Below the pieces are notes generated by a model. It searched no databases, had not been told where the DNA came from, and saw only the letters and a list, made by a program, of their open reading frames with translations. This document shows positions 7,291 through 21,829 of a stretch of 64,000 bases of DNA, piece by piece. Source of the stretch: Niallia circulans NBRC 13626 (GTDB lineage Bacteria; Bacillota; Bacilli; Bacillales; Cytobacillaceae); contig NZ_BCVE01000016.1 of NCBI RefSeq assembly GCF_001591585.1, forward strand, positions 1 to 64,000, read 5' to 3'. How positions within the stretch are numbered: position 1 is the stretch's first letter; each line of letters begins with the position of its first letter. The translations under genes and the position numbers were made by a program.

Positions 7291-9141
7291 TTAATTAGTG
7301 TGCAGCACCTCCATAAATGAATGAAAATCTTTTGTTTGAATTAACTCTTGAACTTTATCTTTAGATTTAACCAATTGATAAAGTTGTTTAAAAACCTTAT
7401 AGTGATTTTCTCGATCTACTTCACTTGGTAAAATCAAAAAGACAAGCTGCACATTTGTTTTTCCCCATGGGATAGGTTTATGATTGATAGCTATATAAAT
7501 CATCGTTTCCTCATTTTCCGTTCTTGCAATAGGATGTGGCATAGCTACATAATTCCCAACTTCTGTTGACGACATCTCTTCTCTTGTTAAAATACCGTCT
7601 AGCAAATATTCCATTTTAACTTTTTCTGTTAATCTTAATAAGAAGTCATGTTTGTTGTTTTCATCTAAAAGAATGAATCGGTTTTCACTTAAAGTCCGAT
7701 CAAGAAAGCCTTGATTAATAGCTACAGCTATTTTCTTTAAGTCTTGTTCATCAAGAAACTCATTAACATGAATAATGGGAATACCATTCTTCTTCACATC
7801 CATTGTTGAAATAATTAATGAAATATTTTCTTCTATTTGATCTAACATTTGTAAAGAATATTCTCCTGCAATTTCAATATCTAAAAAATGTCTTTGAATT
7901 TTCTGCTTCAATATCATCGAAGCACCAATTCCACTTCCAGAAACGATTGCGACTCTTACTTTTTTTCTTTTTGTTCGTTCAATATGTGCAGCAATATGAA
8001 GAGCAATGTATCCGATTTCACTTTCTGGCACAACAAAGGTTAAATGTTTCTCCAAACGATGTGCTAAGAGAACTGCAATGTGATAAGCCAATAAGTACTC
8101 CATCTTAATATGAGAAATATAAGGATTTTCTACATAAAGCTGATATTGAAGAGGATATTGGGCTTTTGCTAAGTGAAAAAGCAATCCTGACACAAGTAGG
8201 CGATCTTCATTAAAGCGAAAATCGTATTGCTTTCCAAGATCATGTAAGCTTTTTTCTAACTCTCGTTTCAGTTCCTGAGGAATATTGGTTTCATTATTAT
8301 AAAAACTAACTATTATACGCTGGCTTATTAGGTGTAGGCTAAAGTACATTTTCTCTTGATTTCCAATATCTATTTGAAATATCTCCTGAACATCCTCTAA
8401 AATCTTAGATGCCAATTCAAATTCTTCATAATCTAAAGATTGCTCTACTTCCTTTCCTTCGCGGATCTCATATCCATGTCGGATACGGTATATCGCAATA
8501 ATTAAATGCACTAACAAACTACTTAATTTCCCTGTGGGAATATCGTGAATATACTTATTTAGATTCTCAATCACCACTGCTGACAGTAAATTTAATTCTT
8601 CTTCTAAAACCCAGCCACCGAAGCGAACTAGTAATTCTTTATACAGCTCTTTTATTGTCATAAAGTTTTTTTCTACTAAACTCTCAAGTAGTAATCTTTT
8701 GTCAAATTCATCCCCCTCTAATCGAATCCCTTGAAAAACTAATGCTTCCACGGATAAATTTCTTTTTTGGGAGGTAATCATTTGAGAGATTCGTTGAATA
8801 TCTGACCGAATCGTTTGTGGAGAGAAATAAATCATTTGGGATAATTGTTCGTATGTTGTCCATTCCTTTGTATCTAGAAGTGCCTTTACAATATAAAATG
8901 CACGCTCCTCAAATTCAATATGATGTCTCTGTTTAAAACCAACTAACTCACCTTCAAGTTGATAACCTTGGCGTTTATTTGAAATAATGCGTGCACCAAT
9001 GAGATAGTTATCATTCAAATCTTTAATGTCGTTTCTCACCGTTCTGGAACTAATATTTAGCTGTTCACTAATATCATTTCCTGTTACAAACCCATCTGAA
9101 TTTTGAAGTATGTGAAGAAGCTTGGTATATCTGTCTCTCAT
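7291..9141 (-). CDS. PRD-domain transcriptional activator (MtlR/LicR type) of the PTS operon
   Basis: 616 residues with the full multi-domain layout: N-terminal winged helix-turn-helix (about 1-70) and a second DNA-binding region (to about 170), PRD1 (about 190-290, HLIIAIYRIRHG), PRD2 (about 300-395, HIAVLLAHRLEKHLTF), a IIB-like domain (about 400-480) and a IIA-like domain (about 500-616, VAMPHPIAR with its His kept). Such proteins are switched by PTS phosphorylation of the PRD, IIB and IIA domains. The usual phosphorylated Cys of the IIB-like loop is Ser here (IVSGSGIGAS, codon TCT). It is the first gene of the operon and is expected to activate it. RBS AGGAGG, ATG start. Confidence 0.88.
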   Translation of the reverse strand: MRDRYTKLLHILQNSDGFVTGNDISEQLNISSRTVRNDIKDLNDNYLIGARIISNKRQGYQLEGELVGFKQRHHIEFEERAFYIVKALLDTKEWTTYEQLSQMIYFSPQTIRSDIQRISQMITSQKRNLSVEALVFQGIRLEGDEFDKRLLLESLVEKNFMTIKELYKELLVRFGGWVLEEELNLLSAVVIENLNKYIHDIPTGKLSSLLVHLIIAIYRIRHGYEIREGKEVEQSLDYEEFELASKILEDVQEIFQIDIGNQEKMYFSLHLISQRIIVSFYNNETNIPQELKRELEKSLHDLGKQYDFRFNEDRLLVSGLLFHLAKAQYPLQYQLYVENPYISHIKMEYLLAYHIAVLLAHRLEKHLTFVVPESEIGYIALHIAAHIERTKRKKVRVAIVSGSGIGASMILKQKIQRHFLDIEIAGEYSLQMLDQIEENISLIISTMDVKKNGIPIIHVNEFLDEQDLKKIAVAINQGFLDRTLSENRFILLDENNKHDFLLRLTEKVKMEYLLDGILTREEMSSTEVGNYVAMPHPIARTENEETMIYIAINHKPIPWGKTNVQLVFLILPSEVDRENHYKVFKQLYQLVKSKDKVQELIQTKDFHSFMEVLHTN

Positions 9142-9201
9142 AGTGAATACCTCCTGTATCTACATCATAAAAAAGAAAGCATTTTAACGCTATTTTGTTC
9201 T

Positions 9202-9255
9202 TTTTCCTATTAGTAAGGAAATGAAAGACTACAACAAAACTTTTCCTATTGATAA
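9202..9255 (-). promoter_or_regulatory. Direct repeats upstream of the PTS regulator (candidate activator sites)
   Basis: Minus-strand 15-mers TTATCAATAGGAAAA (9241-9255) and TTACTAATAGGAAAA (9202-9216) agree at 13 of 15 bases and are 39 bp apart, close to four helical turns. They lie 60-115 bases upstream of the regulator start codon. A third shorter match (TTTCCTATT on plus) is at 9472. Binding by the PRD activator is a hypothesis; no consensus for this protein is known to me. Confidence 0.3.
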
Positions 9256-9389
9256 TGGCAAACTTTAATGATAGTTACAATGAAACTTTGTGTGCAAATG
9301 TTTTAGCTGCTGGTTCATTTGTCATTAGTGAATTGAATCGAAAAGCATTGATGGAAAAGATTAAAAAGAGGAGTCTAAGAAAAGAATGA
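9255..9389 (+). CDS. Possible 44-residue ORF, unknown
   Basis: An ATG at 9255 opens a frame ending at TGA 9387-9389. The C-terminal half is basic (LNRKALMEKIKKRSLRKE), the N-terminal half polar to hydrophobic. There is no convincing ribosome-binding site, and the start overlaps the candidate regulatory repeat upstream of the PTS operon. It could be a short basic protein or chance. I do not recognise it. Confidence 0.2.
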   Translation: MANFNDSYNETLCANVLAAGSFVISELNRKALMEKIKKRSLRKE

Positions 9390-9490
9390 TAACGCACAGG
9401 AGTGTTATAATTAATAACTAGAGGAAACTTGTTTTAGAATCTATACTTCCACTCAATATAATTAAAAGCCCTTTCCTATTTAACAAAAAC

Positions 9491-9532
9491 AAAAAGACAG
9501 GATTCCTATAGTACAGAAATCACTGTCTTTTT
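9491..9532. terminator. Terminator-like hairpin
   Basis: AAAAAGACAG (9491-9500) and CTGTCTTTTT (9523-9532) form a 10-bp stem with A and T flanks on both sides. No gene clearly ends here. It could stop read-through from the tmRNA gene on the minus strand or end the small plus-strand ORF before it. Confidence 0.55.
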
Positions 9533-9595
9533 GGACCAAAAATAAATGGGAAATGAAAAGTCTATTCATTTCCATTAGATCTAGTATTTAATAAA

Positions 9596-9627
9596 AAATA
9601 AAAAACCACCAAATATGTATTTGGTGG
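9596..9627 (-). terminator. tmRNA terminator overlapping the 3' CCA end
   Basis: On the minus strand CCACCAAATA and TATTTGGTGG form a stem (9606-9627) followed by a T run. The upstream arm includes the CCACCA that ends tmRNA, so 3' maturation must remove the rest of the hairpin. Confidence 0.8.
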
Positions 9628-9980
9628 AGACGGTGGGAATCGAACCCACGTCCAGAAATATCGGCACTTAAGCTTCTACGAGTGTAGTCAACATATTCGC
9701 ATTTCGCTTATTCTTCTGCCTGTTGACAGGCGTCCGATAAGCTAGTCTGGTTGTTCTCTTCCTTCTTCCTCAGACGGTGGAATCCGGCGTAGCCCACTTA
9801 AAGTGAGTCCCTGACCCTACCACATGGGCGATGGAGGGAGGAACCGCTAAGCGCTATTAAGCAGCTAAAGCGAAGTTGTTTTGTTGTTTGCCAGTTATAG
9901 GCTTTGACGTTTTAACGAGGCCGATCCCCTCGACTCGCAACCTAAGCTCGAACTATCCCTGTCGAATCCGTAGCGTCCCC
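9622..9980 (-). ncRNA. ssrA: Transfer-messenger RNA (tmRNA)
   Basis: A 359-nt tmRNA that rescues stalled ribosomes with SmpB. The tRNA-like ends pair as GGGGACG with CGTCTCC, followed by discriminator A and an encoded CCA. The T-arm GTGGGTTCGATTCCCAC is clear. The reading frame in the middle gives the tag GKQQNNFALAA and a TAA stop, so with the charged alanine the proteolysis tag is AGKQQNNFALAA, ending in the ALAA degron typical of Bacillus. The gene lies immediately after smpB and is read in the same direction. Confidence 0.97.
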
Positions 9981-10095
9981 ATTATAGGATAAAATCAAGT
10001 AATTGTTACATTACAAGATTCTTAGCATTTAAGCTTAACGTTTCGGAAGCTCTGAAATAGGAGCTTAAAGTTATGTTGTCTTATCGACATAAATT

Positions 10096-10123
10096 ATTAT
10101 AACATAACTGGAGCGTATTTCAA
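10096..10123 (-). promoter_or_regulatory. Sigma-A promoter of tmRNA
   Basis: On the minus strand TTGAAA (10118-10123), a 16-bp spacer and TATAAT (10096-10101) lie just after the smpB stop. Transcription from here gives a precursor with about 110 extra bases before the mature 5' end at 9980. A second TATAAT directly touching the mature 5' end (9981-9986) is too close to be the working -10 element. Confidence 0.65.
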
Positions 10124-10138
10124 TTGTAAAGTTTTGGA

Positions 10139-10606
10139 TTACATTTTTTGCCTTTCACGTAAAGCACGTTCAATACTGCGATTTGCTTCTTTACGTTTTA
10201 AAGTTTCACGCTTGTCATAGTTCTTTTTACCCTTACCTAGACCAATCAAAACCTTTGCATAGCCATTTTTAAAATACAGTTTCAGTGGAACTAAAGCATA
10301 GCCCGCTTCTTTTGTATCCCCGATTAACTTATTAATTTGTTTGCGATGTAATAAAAGCTTTCTTGTTCTTAATGGATCATGATTATAGCGATTTCCTTGT
10401 TCATATGGACTGATATGCATCCCTAATAGAAATACCTCGCCATTAATAATCCGCGCATATGATTCCTTCAAATTTACTCTTCCTGCACGAATCGCTTTAA
10501 TTTCTGTTCCTTGGAGAACAATTCCTGCCTCATAAGTCTCTTCAATAAAATAGTCATGGTTTGCTTTTTTATTCTGTGCTACTAATTTCCCTTCACCTTT
10601 TGGCAT
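10139..10606 (-). CDS. smpB: SsrA-binding protein SmpB
   Basis: 155 residues, the normal SmpB length. It binds the tRNA-like part of tmRNA and carries it to stalled ribosomes. Visible family marks are [40 protein letters not shown] and the basic C-terminal tail that enters the mRNA channel ([20 protein letters not shown]). The start is the ATG at 10604-10606 behind AGGGGGAAGAG. The upstream extension of 36 codons has no family similarity and was dropped. It follows rnr and precedes the tmRNA gene, so both rescue components and the RNase that removes the faulty message are adjacent. Confidence 0.96.
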   Translation of the reverse strand: MPKGEGKLVAQNKKANHDYFIEETYEAGIVLQGTEIKAIRAGRVNLKESYARIINGEVFLLGMHISPYEQGNRYNHDPLRTRKLLLHRKQINKLIGDTKEAGYALVPLKLYFKNGYAKVLIGLGKGKKNYDKRETLKRKEANRSIERALRERQKM

Positions 10607-10669
10607 GTCTCTTCCCCCTACTCTGCCAATAATTTTATCAAAAGAACGCTTAATATACAAACATCCTCT

Positions 10670-10704
10670 GCATGTGGCTTCTTCATCCAAAAGAAACCAC
10701 ATGC
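10670..10704 (-). other. Intercistronic hairpin between rnr and smpB
   Basis: On the minus strand GCATGTGGTTTCTT and AAGAAGCCACATGC pair over 14 bp with one G-U pair and a 7-base loop. No T run follows, so it is more likely an RNA-processing or stability element than a terminator. Confidence 0.45.
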
Positions 10705-10725
10705 ATAAATGCATCTATTTATCTC

Positions 10726-13062
10726 TTAGCGTTTCTTTTTCTTTCTCTTTGCTTTTGGAGCATTCTCGAAGTGTTTTCTATCATTCTTTCCTTTACGTCT
10801 TGATTCACCTGTTTTTCCTTTACGATCCGTATCTCTATCTGATTTGCCTTTACGCGGGGCACGAGAGACACTGCCAGTAGAAAATACCTTCCCTTCTTTC
10901 TTCGGATCTCTGCGGCGTGTTCCCTTCATTCCAACTATTTCAAAGTCAATGGCACGTTCCTCTTTGTTAACATTCACAACGCGAACAGTAATTTCGTCTC
11001 CAATACGGAAAACCTTCCCTGTTCGCTCGCCAATCATAGCAAAATGACGCTCATCATAACGATAGTAATCATCCGTCATATAGCTTACATGGACAAGTCC
11101 TTCAATCGTATTCGTAAGTTCCACAAACATACCAAAATTCGTAACAGAACTAATAATACCATCATATTCTTCGCCAATTTTATCAAGCATGTACTCTGAT
11201 TTTTTCAGTTCATCCGTTTCACGTTCTGCTTCTACTGATCTTCTTTCCATACTAGAGGAGTGCTCAGCAATTTCTGTTAGGCGGCTGTTCCACTTTTCTT
11301 GTGTAGCAGAACTAATATCCCCTTCAATTAAATACGTACGAATTAAACGATGTACGATTAAATCCGGATACCGTCTAATCGGCGATGTAAAATGCGTATA
11401 AAATTCTGTTGATAAACCAAAATGCCCTAAGCTTTCTGGATAGTATTTAGCCTGCTGCATGGAACGCAGCATGACAGTCGAAATGACCATCTCTTCAGGA
11501 GTTCCCTGTACTGACTCAATAATTTCTTGTAACGCTCTTGGATGAACAGAGTTCGCTGTACCTTTCACGATATAACCAAAGTTTGTAATAAACTCGAAAA
11601 ATCTTCTCAGCTTTTCCTCTTTTGGATCTTCATGAATACGGTAAATAAATGGAACCTGCATCCAATGAAAATGTTCCGCAACTGTTTCGTTGGCAACAAG
11701 CATAAACTCTTCAATTAGTTTTTCTGCGACAGAACGTTCTCTTAAAATAACATCCTGTGGCTTTCCATCTTCATCTACAATTACTTTAGATTCTTTAAAG
11801 TCAAAATCAATGGCACCACGAGTCATCCGTTTTTTGCGCAGGATGGCTGCTAGCTCCTCCATTCGTTCAAACATCGGGACAAGACCTTCATACTTGGCTC
11901 TCAACTCTTCATCTTTATCATGTAGAATCGAGTTCACATCAGCATATGTCATACGTTCCGTTGTTTTAATGACACTTTGAAAAATTTCATGTGAAACTAC
12001 TTCTCCCTCAGGCGAAATTTCCATCTCACAGGAAAGAGTTAAGCGATCAACCTTGGGATTTAAGGAACAAATTCCATTAGATAAACGGTGCGGAATCATT
12101 GGAATAACACGGTCAACTAAATAGACGCTAGTACCTCTCTCCTCGGCTTCTACATCTATTGGTGAGTTTTCCGTTACATAGTAAGAAACATCTGCAATAT
12201 GAACTCCTAATTTATAATTACCGTTCCCTAACATTGTGACTGTAACGGCATCATCCAAATCTTTCGCATCTGCCCCATCAATCGTGACAATAGTTTCATT
12301 GCGCAAATCACGTCTATTGGCAATTTCCTTTTCATCAATCGTATCTGGTGCACTATTCGCTTGTTCTAACACGTTATCTGGAAAGGCAAGTGGTAATCCA
12401 TGCTTATGAATTACCGATAAAATATCGACACCAGGATCATTTTTATGTCCTAGTATTTTAACAACTTCTCCCTCAGCATTCTTTCTGCCTTCAGGGTAAG
12501 AAGTTAATTTTACGACAACCTTATGACCTTCTATTGCCCCTTTTGTGCTGCCTTTTGGAATAAAAATATCTGTCGCGATTTTTTTGTCATCAGGGATCAC
12601 AAAGCCAAAATGCTTGCTCTCTGAATATGTACCAACAATTTGCTGTACGCCTCTTTCAATAATTCGTACAATCGTTCCTTCTCTTCTTTGTCCAGAGCTT
12701 TCAGAAGTGACACGTGCTAATACAATATCACCATTTAACGCAGTTTTAACTTCATTTGGCGGGATAAAAATGTCATCCATGCCTTGTTCTTCAGGAATAA
12801 CAAAAGCAAATCCTTTTGCATGACCAGCTAATTTCCCCCGAATAAGGTTCATCTTCTCTGGAAGTCCATAGCGATTGCTTCTTGTCCGAACAACTAGCCC
12901 CTTCTCTTCCATCTGTACAAGTGCCTTGACAAAATCTTTAAAGTGAGAAGAATCCTCTATTCCGAAAGCTTCCTCTAGCTCTTGCACGGTTAGTGGTTTA
13001 TATGCTTCATCTTTCATATAAGTTAATAGCTTCTCGACATTTTCCTTAATTATATCTTCCAA
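10726..13062 (-). CDS. rnr: Ribonuclease R
   Basis: 778 residues. A 3'-5' exoribonuclease of the RNB family that degrades structured RNA and, with tmRNA, faulty messages. Domains in order: N-terminal winged helix (about 1-70), two cold-shock RNA-binding domains, the RNB catalytic core from about 245 with the metal-binding aspartates in [14 protein letters not shown], an S1 domain near 640-720 ([20 protein letters not shown]), and a lysine-rich tail ending AKRKKKKR. The start codon is TTG with AAAGGAGG 8 bases upstream. The gap to the esterase gene is 21 bases, so they are probably co-transcribed. Confidence 0.96.
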   Translation of the reverse strand: MEDIIKENVEKLLTYMKDEAYKPLTVQELEEAFGIEDSSHFKDFVKALVQMEEKGLVVRTRSNRYGLPEKMNLIRGKLAGHAKGFAFVIPEEQGMDDIFIPPNEVKTALNGDIVLARVTSESSGQRREGTIVRIIERGVQQIVGTYSESKHFGFVIPDDKKIATDIFIPKGSTKGAIEGHKVVVKLTSYPEGRKNAEGEVVKILGHKNDPGVDILSVIHKHGLPLAFPDNVLEQANSAPDTIDEKEIANRRDLRNETIVTIDGADAKDLDDAVTVTMLGNGNYKLGVHIADVSYYVTENSPIDVEAEERGTSVYLVDRVIPMIPHRLSNGICSLNPKVDRLTLSCEMEISPEGEVVSHEIFQSVIKTTERMTYADVNSILHDKDEELRAKYEGLVPMFERMEELAAILRKKRMTRGAIDFDFKESKVIVDEDGKPQDVILRERSVAEKLIEEFMLVANETVAEHFHWMQVPFIYRIHEDPKEEKLRRFFEFITNFGYIVKGTANSVHPRALQEIIESVQGTPEEMVISTVMLRSMQQAKYYPESLGHFGLSTEFYTHFTSPIRRYPDLIVHRLIRTYLIEGDISSATQEKWNSRLTEIAEHSSSMERRSVEAERETDELKKSEYMLDKIGEEYDGIISSVTNFGMFVELTNTIEGLVHVSYMTDDYYRYDERHFAMIGERTGKVFRIGDEITVRVVNVNKEERAIDFEIVGMKGTRRRDPKKEGKVFSTGSVSRAPRKGKSDRDTDRKGKTGESRRKGKNDRKHFENAPKAKRKKKKR

Positions 13063-13083
13063 ACAAAAAACCTCCTTTACATC

Positions 13084-13827
13084 TTATTCATTCCAATCTA
13101 GTTTTTCTAAAAACTGATAGAAATCTTCAAAAACTTTTTCTTTTTCTTTATCATGTGTAATAACATGTCCAGAGTTTTCATACCATTTAATATCTTTTTG
13201 AATCGATTCCACTTCTTCATATATGATATTCGCACTATTTGTATCAATCATTTGATCATGTCGTGCCTGAATAACAAAAACTGGTGAATAAATAAGATCA
13301 ACCGATTCTCTTACTTCTTTGATTAAATTTTGTAATTCCTTTAATGTATTCATTGGCTTAAATTGAGCCATTTCCTGCTCAATAACTTCTTCTGATTTCT
13401 TCTCTCGCTGCTTATAATTACGAGCATATTCAAGTACGCCTTCATACATAACATCTTCACTTTTAATGTACATTGGAGCACACATAGTTACGATACCCTT
13501 TACAGGTACAGTGTAACCTAATTTAAGGGAAAATACCCCTCCTAAAGAAAGACCTCCGACGGCAATTTCTTCAAACCCCATCTCCTTTAAATGCTGGTAT
13601 CCTTCCGTGACATCCTTCCACCAATCCTTTGGACCGTATTCCACTAATTCCTCTGGCGGTACCCCATGACCTTTATATAAAGGTACATAGCAAGTGTAGC
13701 CCTTTGTATTTAAATATCTGCCAAGTAAGCGTACATCTGATGTATTTCCCGTAAAGCCATGCAATAAAAGCACTGCACGTTTATTATCTCCTTTAAAAGT
13801 TAATGGTTTCTGTTCTACTATTTTCAT
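13084..13827 (-). CDS. est: Carboxylesterase (Est30/YvaK type)
   Basis: A 247-residue alpha/beta-hydrolase that cleaves short-chain carboxylic esters. The triad is visible: the nucleophile Ser in [12 protein letters not shown] (GxSxG), Asp in [11 protein letters not shown], and His in NSGHVITH. The oxyanion segment [19 protein letters not shown] is near residue 22. No signal peptide, so cytosolic. In Bacillus this gene conventionally sits between secG and rnr, as here. The biological substrate is unknown. Confidence 0.92.
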   Translation of the reverse strand: MKIVEQKPLTFKGDNKRAVLLLHGFTGNTSDVRLLGRYLNTKGYTCYVPLYKGHGVPPEELVEYGPKDWWKDVTEGYQHLKEMGFEEIAVGGLSLGGVFSLKLGYTVPVKGIVTMCAPMYIKSEDVMYEGVLEYARNYKQREKKSEEVIEQEMAQFKPMNTLKELQNLIKEVRESVDLIYSPVFVIQARHDQMIDTNSANIIYEEVESIQKDIKWYENSGHVITHDKEKEKVFEDFYQFLEKLDWNE

Positions 13828-14018
13828 TAGATAAACGCTCCTTTGTCTTATTATTTTCTCCTTCGCCCTATTCTATAATATAAAGTGACCAATTTATTCG
13901 AAAAAGAACTATCCTTTTATTTTAGTAAAAAAGAAAAGAAAGAATCCAGTGATATGATTACACCTTCCTATAGCTCTTTATAAATCTTATTTATGTACAA
14001 CTCCACTTGTTTTCCGAA

Positions 14019-14052
14019 AAAAAACCTGACCTTTCTTGGCCAGGTTTTTTTC
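14019..14052 (-). terminator. secG terminator
   Basis: AAAACCTG-ACC and GG-CCAGGTTTTTTT form a stem with one mismatch around a TTTCTT loop, flanked by A and T runs. It lies just after secG and 190 bases before the esterase gene, and can also work on the plus strand. Confidence 0.75.
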
Positions 14053-14072
14053 ATCTATACCGAATTTCGTTA

Positions 14073-14309
14073 TTATAGATCAAAATAACTAACTGCAATC
14101 GTTAAGACAAAGAATAAAATTGCTAAAACGATTGTTGCATTGTGAAGGATTAATTCTAAACCACGTGCTTTTTGTTTACCAAATAACTGCTCTGCACCAC
14201 CAGAAATTGCTCCAGATAGTCCAGCACTCTTACCATTTTGAAGAAGTACTACTACGATTAATGCAATCGCAACGATAATCAATAAAGTAATCAAAACTGT
14301 GTGTATCAT
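14073..14309 (-). CDS. secG: Protein translocase subunit SecG
   Basis: 78 residues with two membrane helices (about 4-24 and 54-74) joined by a loop containing [20 protein letters not shown], the SecG family signature. It is the accessory subunit of the SecYEG channel. The ATG at 14307-14309 is preceded by GGAGGTG at 7 bases. The 8-codon upstream extension would place the start before that site and was rejected. Confidence 0.95.
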   Translation of the reverse strand: MIHTVLITLLIIVAIALIVVVLLQNGKSAGLSGAISGGAEQLFGKQKARGLELILHNATIVLAILFFVLTIAVSYFDL

Positions 14310-14347
14310 ATCAAACACCTCCATTAAAACCAACCTACATTAATTTA

Positions 14348-14376
14348 AATGTATCATATTTTATGTTTTGTCACAA
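14348..14376 (-). promoter_or_regulatory. Candidate sigma-A promoter of secG
   Basis: On the minus strand TTGTGA (14371-14376), 17-bp spacer, TACATT (14348-14353), about 40 bases before the secG start. Each hexamer has two mismatches, so the call is tentative. The rest of the gap 14377-14590 contains a short inverted repeat (GTATCCA/TGGATAC near 14528-14550) and nothing else recognised. Confidence 0.4.
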
Positions 14377-14590
14377 TAGTATGTCGCCTCTTTGTCATAA
14401 TAATTAGTAGAATACACTTTGGGATAGTAGATAATGATTGAGAAGTCTCTTAAAAAGGATATAGGTATTTCGTTTTTATGTCTGTTATGTTTACGAGTAG
14501 AGAGAATGACTCTCTGTTCCCTTCTTCAGGTATCCAGCTAGCTAATGGATACTCCATCTCTCCTAACAAAAGCACATTCTCAACTATAAC

Positions 14591-14632
14591 AAAAACACTC
14601 TAGCTTAAAGGAAAACTCCTAAAGCTAGAGTG
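14591..14632 (-). terminator. Terminator of the glycolytic operon (after eno)
   Basis: Arms CACTCTAGCTT (14596-14606) and AAGCTAGAGTG (14622-14632) are perfectly complementary, with a T run on the minus strand after the stem. It lies 30 bases after the eno stop codon. Confidence 0.88.
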
Positions 14633-14661
14633 CTTATCAAGTTAAGACAGGCTTAACTTCC

Positions 14662-15972
<1,311 letters not shown>

Positions 15973-15982
15973 TTAAAATATC

Positions 15983-19491
<3,509 letters not shown>

Positions 19492-19523
19492 TATAGGTAC
19501 CCTCCACTGCATATTTTTAAAAT

Positions 19524-19547
19524 AGCGGAAACAAAGTTGTTTCCGCT
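19524..19547 (-). other. Perfect inverted repeat between gap and pgk
   Basis: AGCGGAAACAA (19524-19534) and TTGTTTCCGCT (19537-19547) are exact complements separated by 2 bases. On the minus strand it is followed by ATTTTAAAA, only a short T stretch. It could be a partial terminator or an RNA end-protecting stem that sets different transcript levels for cggR-gap and pgk-tpiA-gpmI-eno. Confidence 0.6.
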
Positions 19548-19603
19548 GTTAGATTAAAGGGGGTGCTTATTAACTCGCACATAATTCCATTTATAAAGGG
19601 AAA

Positions 19604-20629
<1,026 letters not shown>

Positions 20630-20668
20630 CTAATTTTAAGAGTATTAAATATATAAAGGGATTTCCCA

Positions 20669-21685
20669 TTATATCAACTTTTTGGCGGCTCCTTCATCTG
20701 TTATTAAAATAGTTGAAGTTGGTGCTTCTTTAAGATAAGCACGAATAGCCTTTGACTTCGATGCTCCACCTGCTACAGCGATGATATTAGGTACAGTAGA
20801 TAAGTCTTCCAGTCTAAGGCCAATTGTTTGAACCTTGTGGACAACTTCTCCATCTTCATTAAAATAGTACCCAAATGCTTCGCCAACAGCTTCTGCATTT
20901 TTAATCTTTTCTAGATCACTTTTGCTGGTATTTCTGCGATTCGCCATTGTAAGCGCCTCGCCAATGCCGTGAACTAAAAGATTTGCGGAACGAATGAGTT
21001 TTAATACTTCGCTTATACGAGGATCTGTGGAAATGCTTTTGTACATTTCTTCGCTGACCTCATCAGGAGCGTATAAAACTCGATGTTTAGATGCAGTATG
21101 ATCTGCCATCATGGAACAAATTGTATTTGCCTGATTTTTAACATCTTCTCCTATTCCACCACGTGCAGGGACAAATAATAATTCTCCATCTGCAATACTA
21201 GGTGTCAGTGCCTCTGCAACAGAGGACATAGTAGTCCCACCATTAACTGCGATGATATTATTTCCCTTTAGAAGAGATTTCATACAATTTGCTGTGGCAA
21301 GTCCTAATTCTTTTTTTACCCATGGAGAGTGATCACTGTCCCCAGCTACAATGATAACTCGGTTAATACCTAGTTTTCTTTGCAGCAGCTGCTCCATTTC
21401 GTTAATACCCGTTACTTCTCTCATTACACTGGAAAGACTTTCCAACACCTCTTCCCCTATCGAAGTGACTGTCATGCCGATGTTTGAAATATGTATAAGC
21501 TGCTGATCCTTTAAAAACTCGACTTCACTTCTCAAGACTCTTTCGGTCAGTCCTAGGCTCACTGCCAGACTTCTTCTTCCGACAGGCTGCATATTCTTGA
21601 TATACTGCAGAATATAGTACCTTTTTTGCATAACTGTAAGTAAATCTGGTAATAATCTTTTTTGAATCTCAATAAATGAAACCAT
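20669..21685 (-). CDS. cggR: Central glycolytic genes repressor CggR
   Basis: 338 residues of the SorC/DeoR family. An N-terminal winged helix (about 1-85, RYYILQYIKN-QPVGRRSLA) binds DNA, and the C-terminal sugar-binding domain senses fructose 1,6-bisphosphate (GGTTMSSVAEAL, VPARGGIGEDVKNQANTI). It represses its own operon. The ATG at 21683-21685 is used because the N-terminus then matches CggR (IEIQKRLLPDLLTVMQKR); an in-frame GTG seven codons upstream overlaps the AAGGAG site itself. The operator lies 30 bases upstream. Confidence 0.95.
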   Translation of the reverse strand: MVSFIEIQKRLLPDLLTVMQKRYYILQYIKNMQPVGRRSLAVSLGLTERVLRSEVEFLKDQQLIHISNIGMTVTSIGEEVLESLSSVMREVTGINEMEQLLQRKLGINRVIIVAGDSDHSPWVKKELGLATANCMKSLLKGNNIIAVNGGTTMSSVAEALTPSIADGELLFVPARGGIGEDVKNQANTICSMMADHTASKHRVLYAPDEVSEEMYKSISTDPRISEVLKLIRSANLLVHGIGEALTMANRRNTSKSDLEKIKNAEAVGEAFGYYFNEDGEVVHKVQTIGLRLEDLSTVPNIIAVAGGASKSKAIRAYLKEAPTSTILITDEGAAKKLI

Positions 21686-21714
21686 GCTTTTGATGCGCTC
21701 CTTCACTTACAGTG

Positions 21715-21750
21715 GTCGTCAGAAGTCCCACATAGACATTTTCCGTCCCG
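21715..21750 (-). promoter_or_regulatory. CggR operator
   Basis: On the minus strand CGGGAC-N6-TGTC-N4-TGGGAC-N6-CGAC. The known CggR operator is the direct repeat CGGGAC-N6-TGTC-N4-CGGGAC-N6-TGTC; the upstream half is perfect here and the downstream half has three changes. It lies between the promoter and the cggR start codon, the arrangement expected for a transcription roadblock. Confidence 0.88.
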
Positions 21751-21800
21751 GGTACTACAAAAAAATAATTCCTTGCTACAAGAACAATTCTAACACCAGT

Positions 21801-21829
21801 ATAGTATGAATTCAACTGATAAGTGTCTA
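21801..21829 (-). promoter_or_regulatory. Sigma-A promoter of the cggR-gap operon
   Basis: On the minus strand TAGACA (21824-21829), a 17-bp spacer and TACTAT (21801-21806). Transcription would start near 21794, about 45 bases upstream of the CggR operator. The remaining stretch 21830-22182 upstream has no supportable gene; a 61-codon minus frame there has no ribosome-binding site. Confidence 0.65.

Noticed and set aside
3030-9141. Naming the PTS operon as galactitol-specific
   Set aside because: The family match covers the transporter only; the epimerase and the missing tagatose enzymes argue against galactitol.
9981-9986. TATAAT directly before tmRNA as its -10 element
   Set aside because: It touches the mature 5' end, so initiation would fall inside tmRNA; a better promoter exists at 10096-10123.
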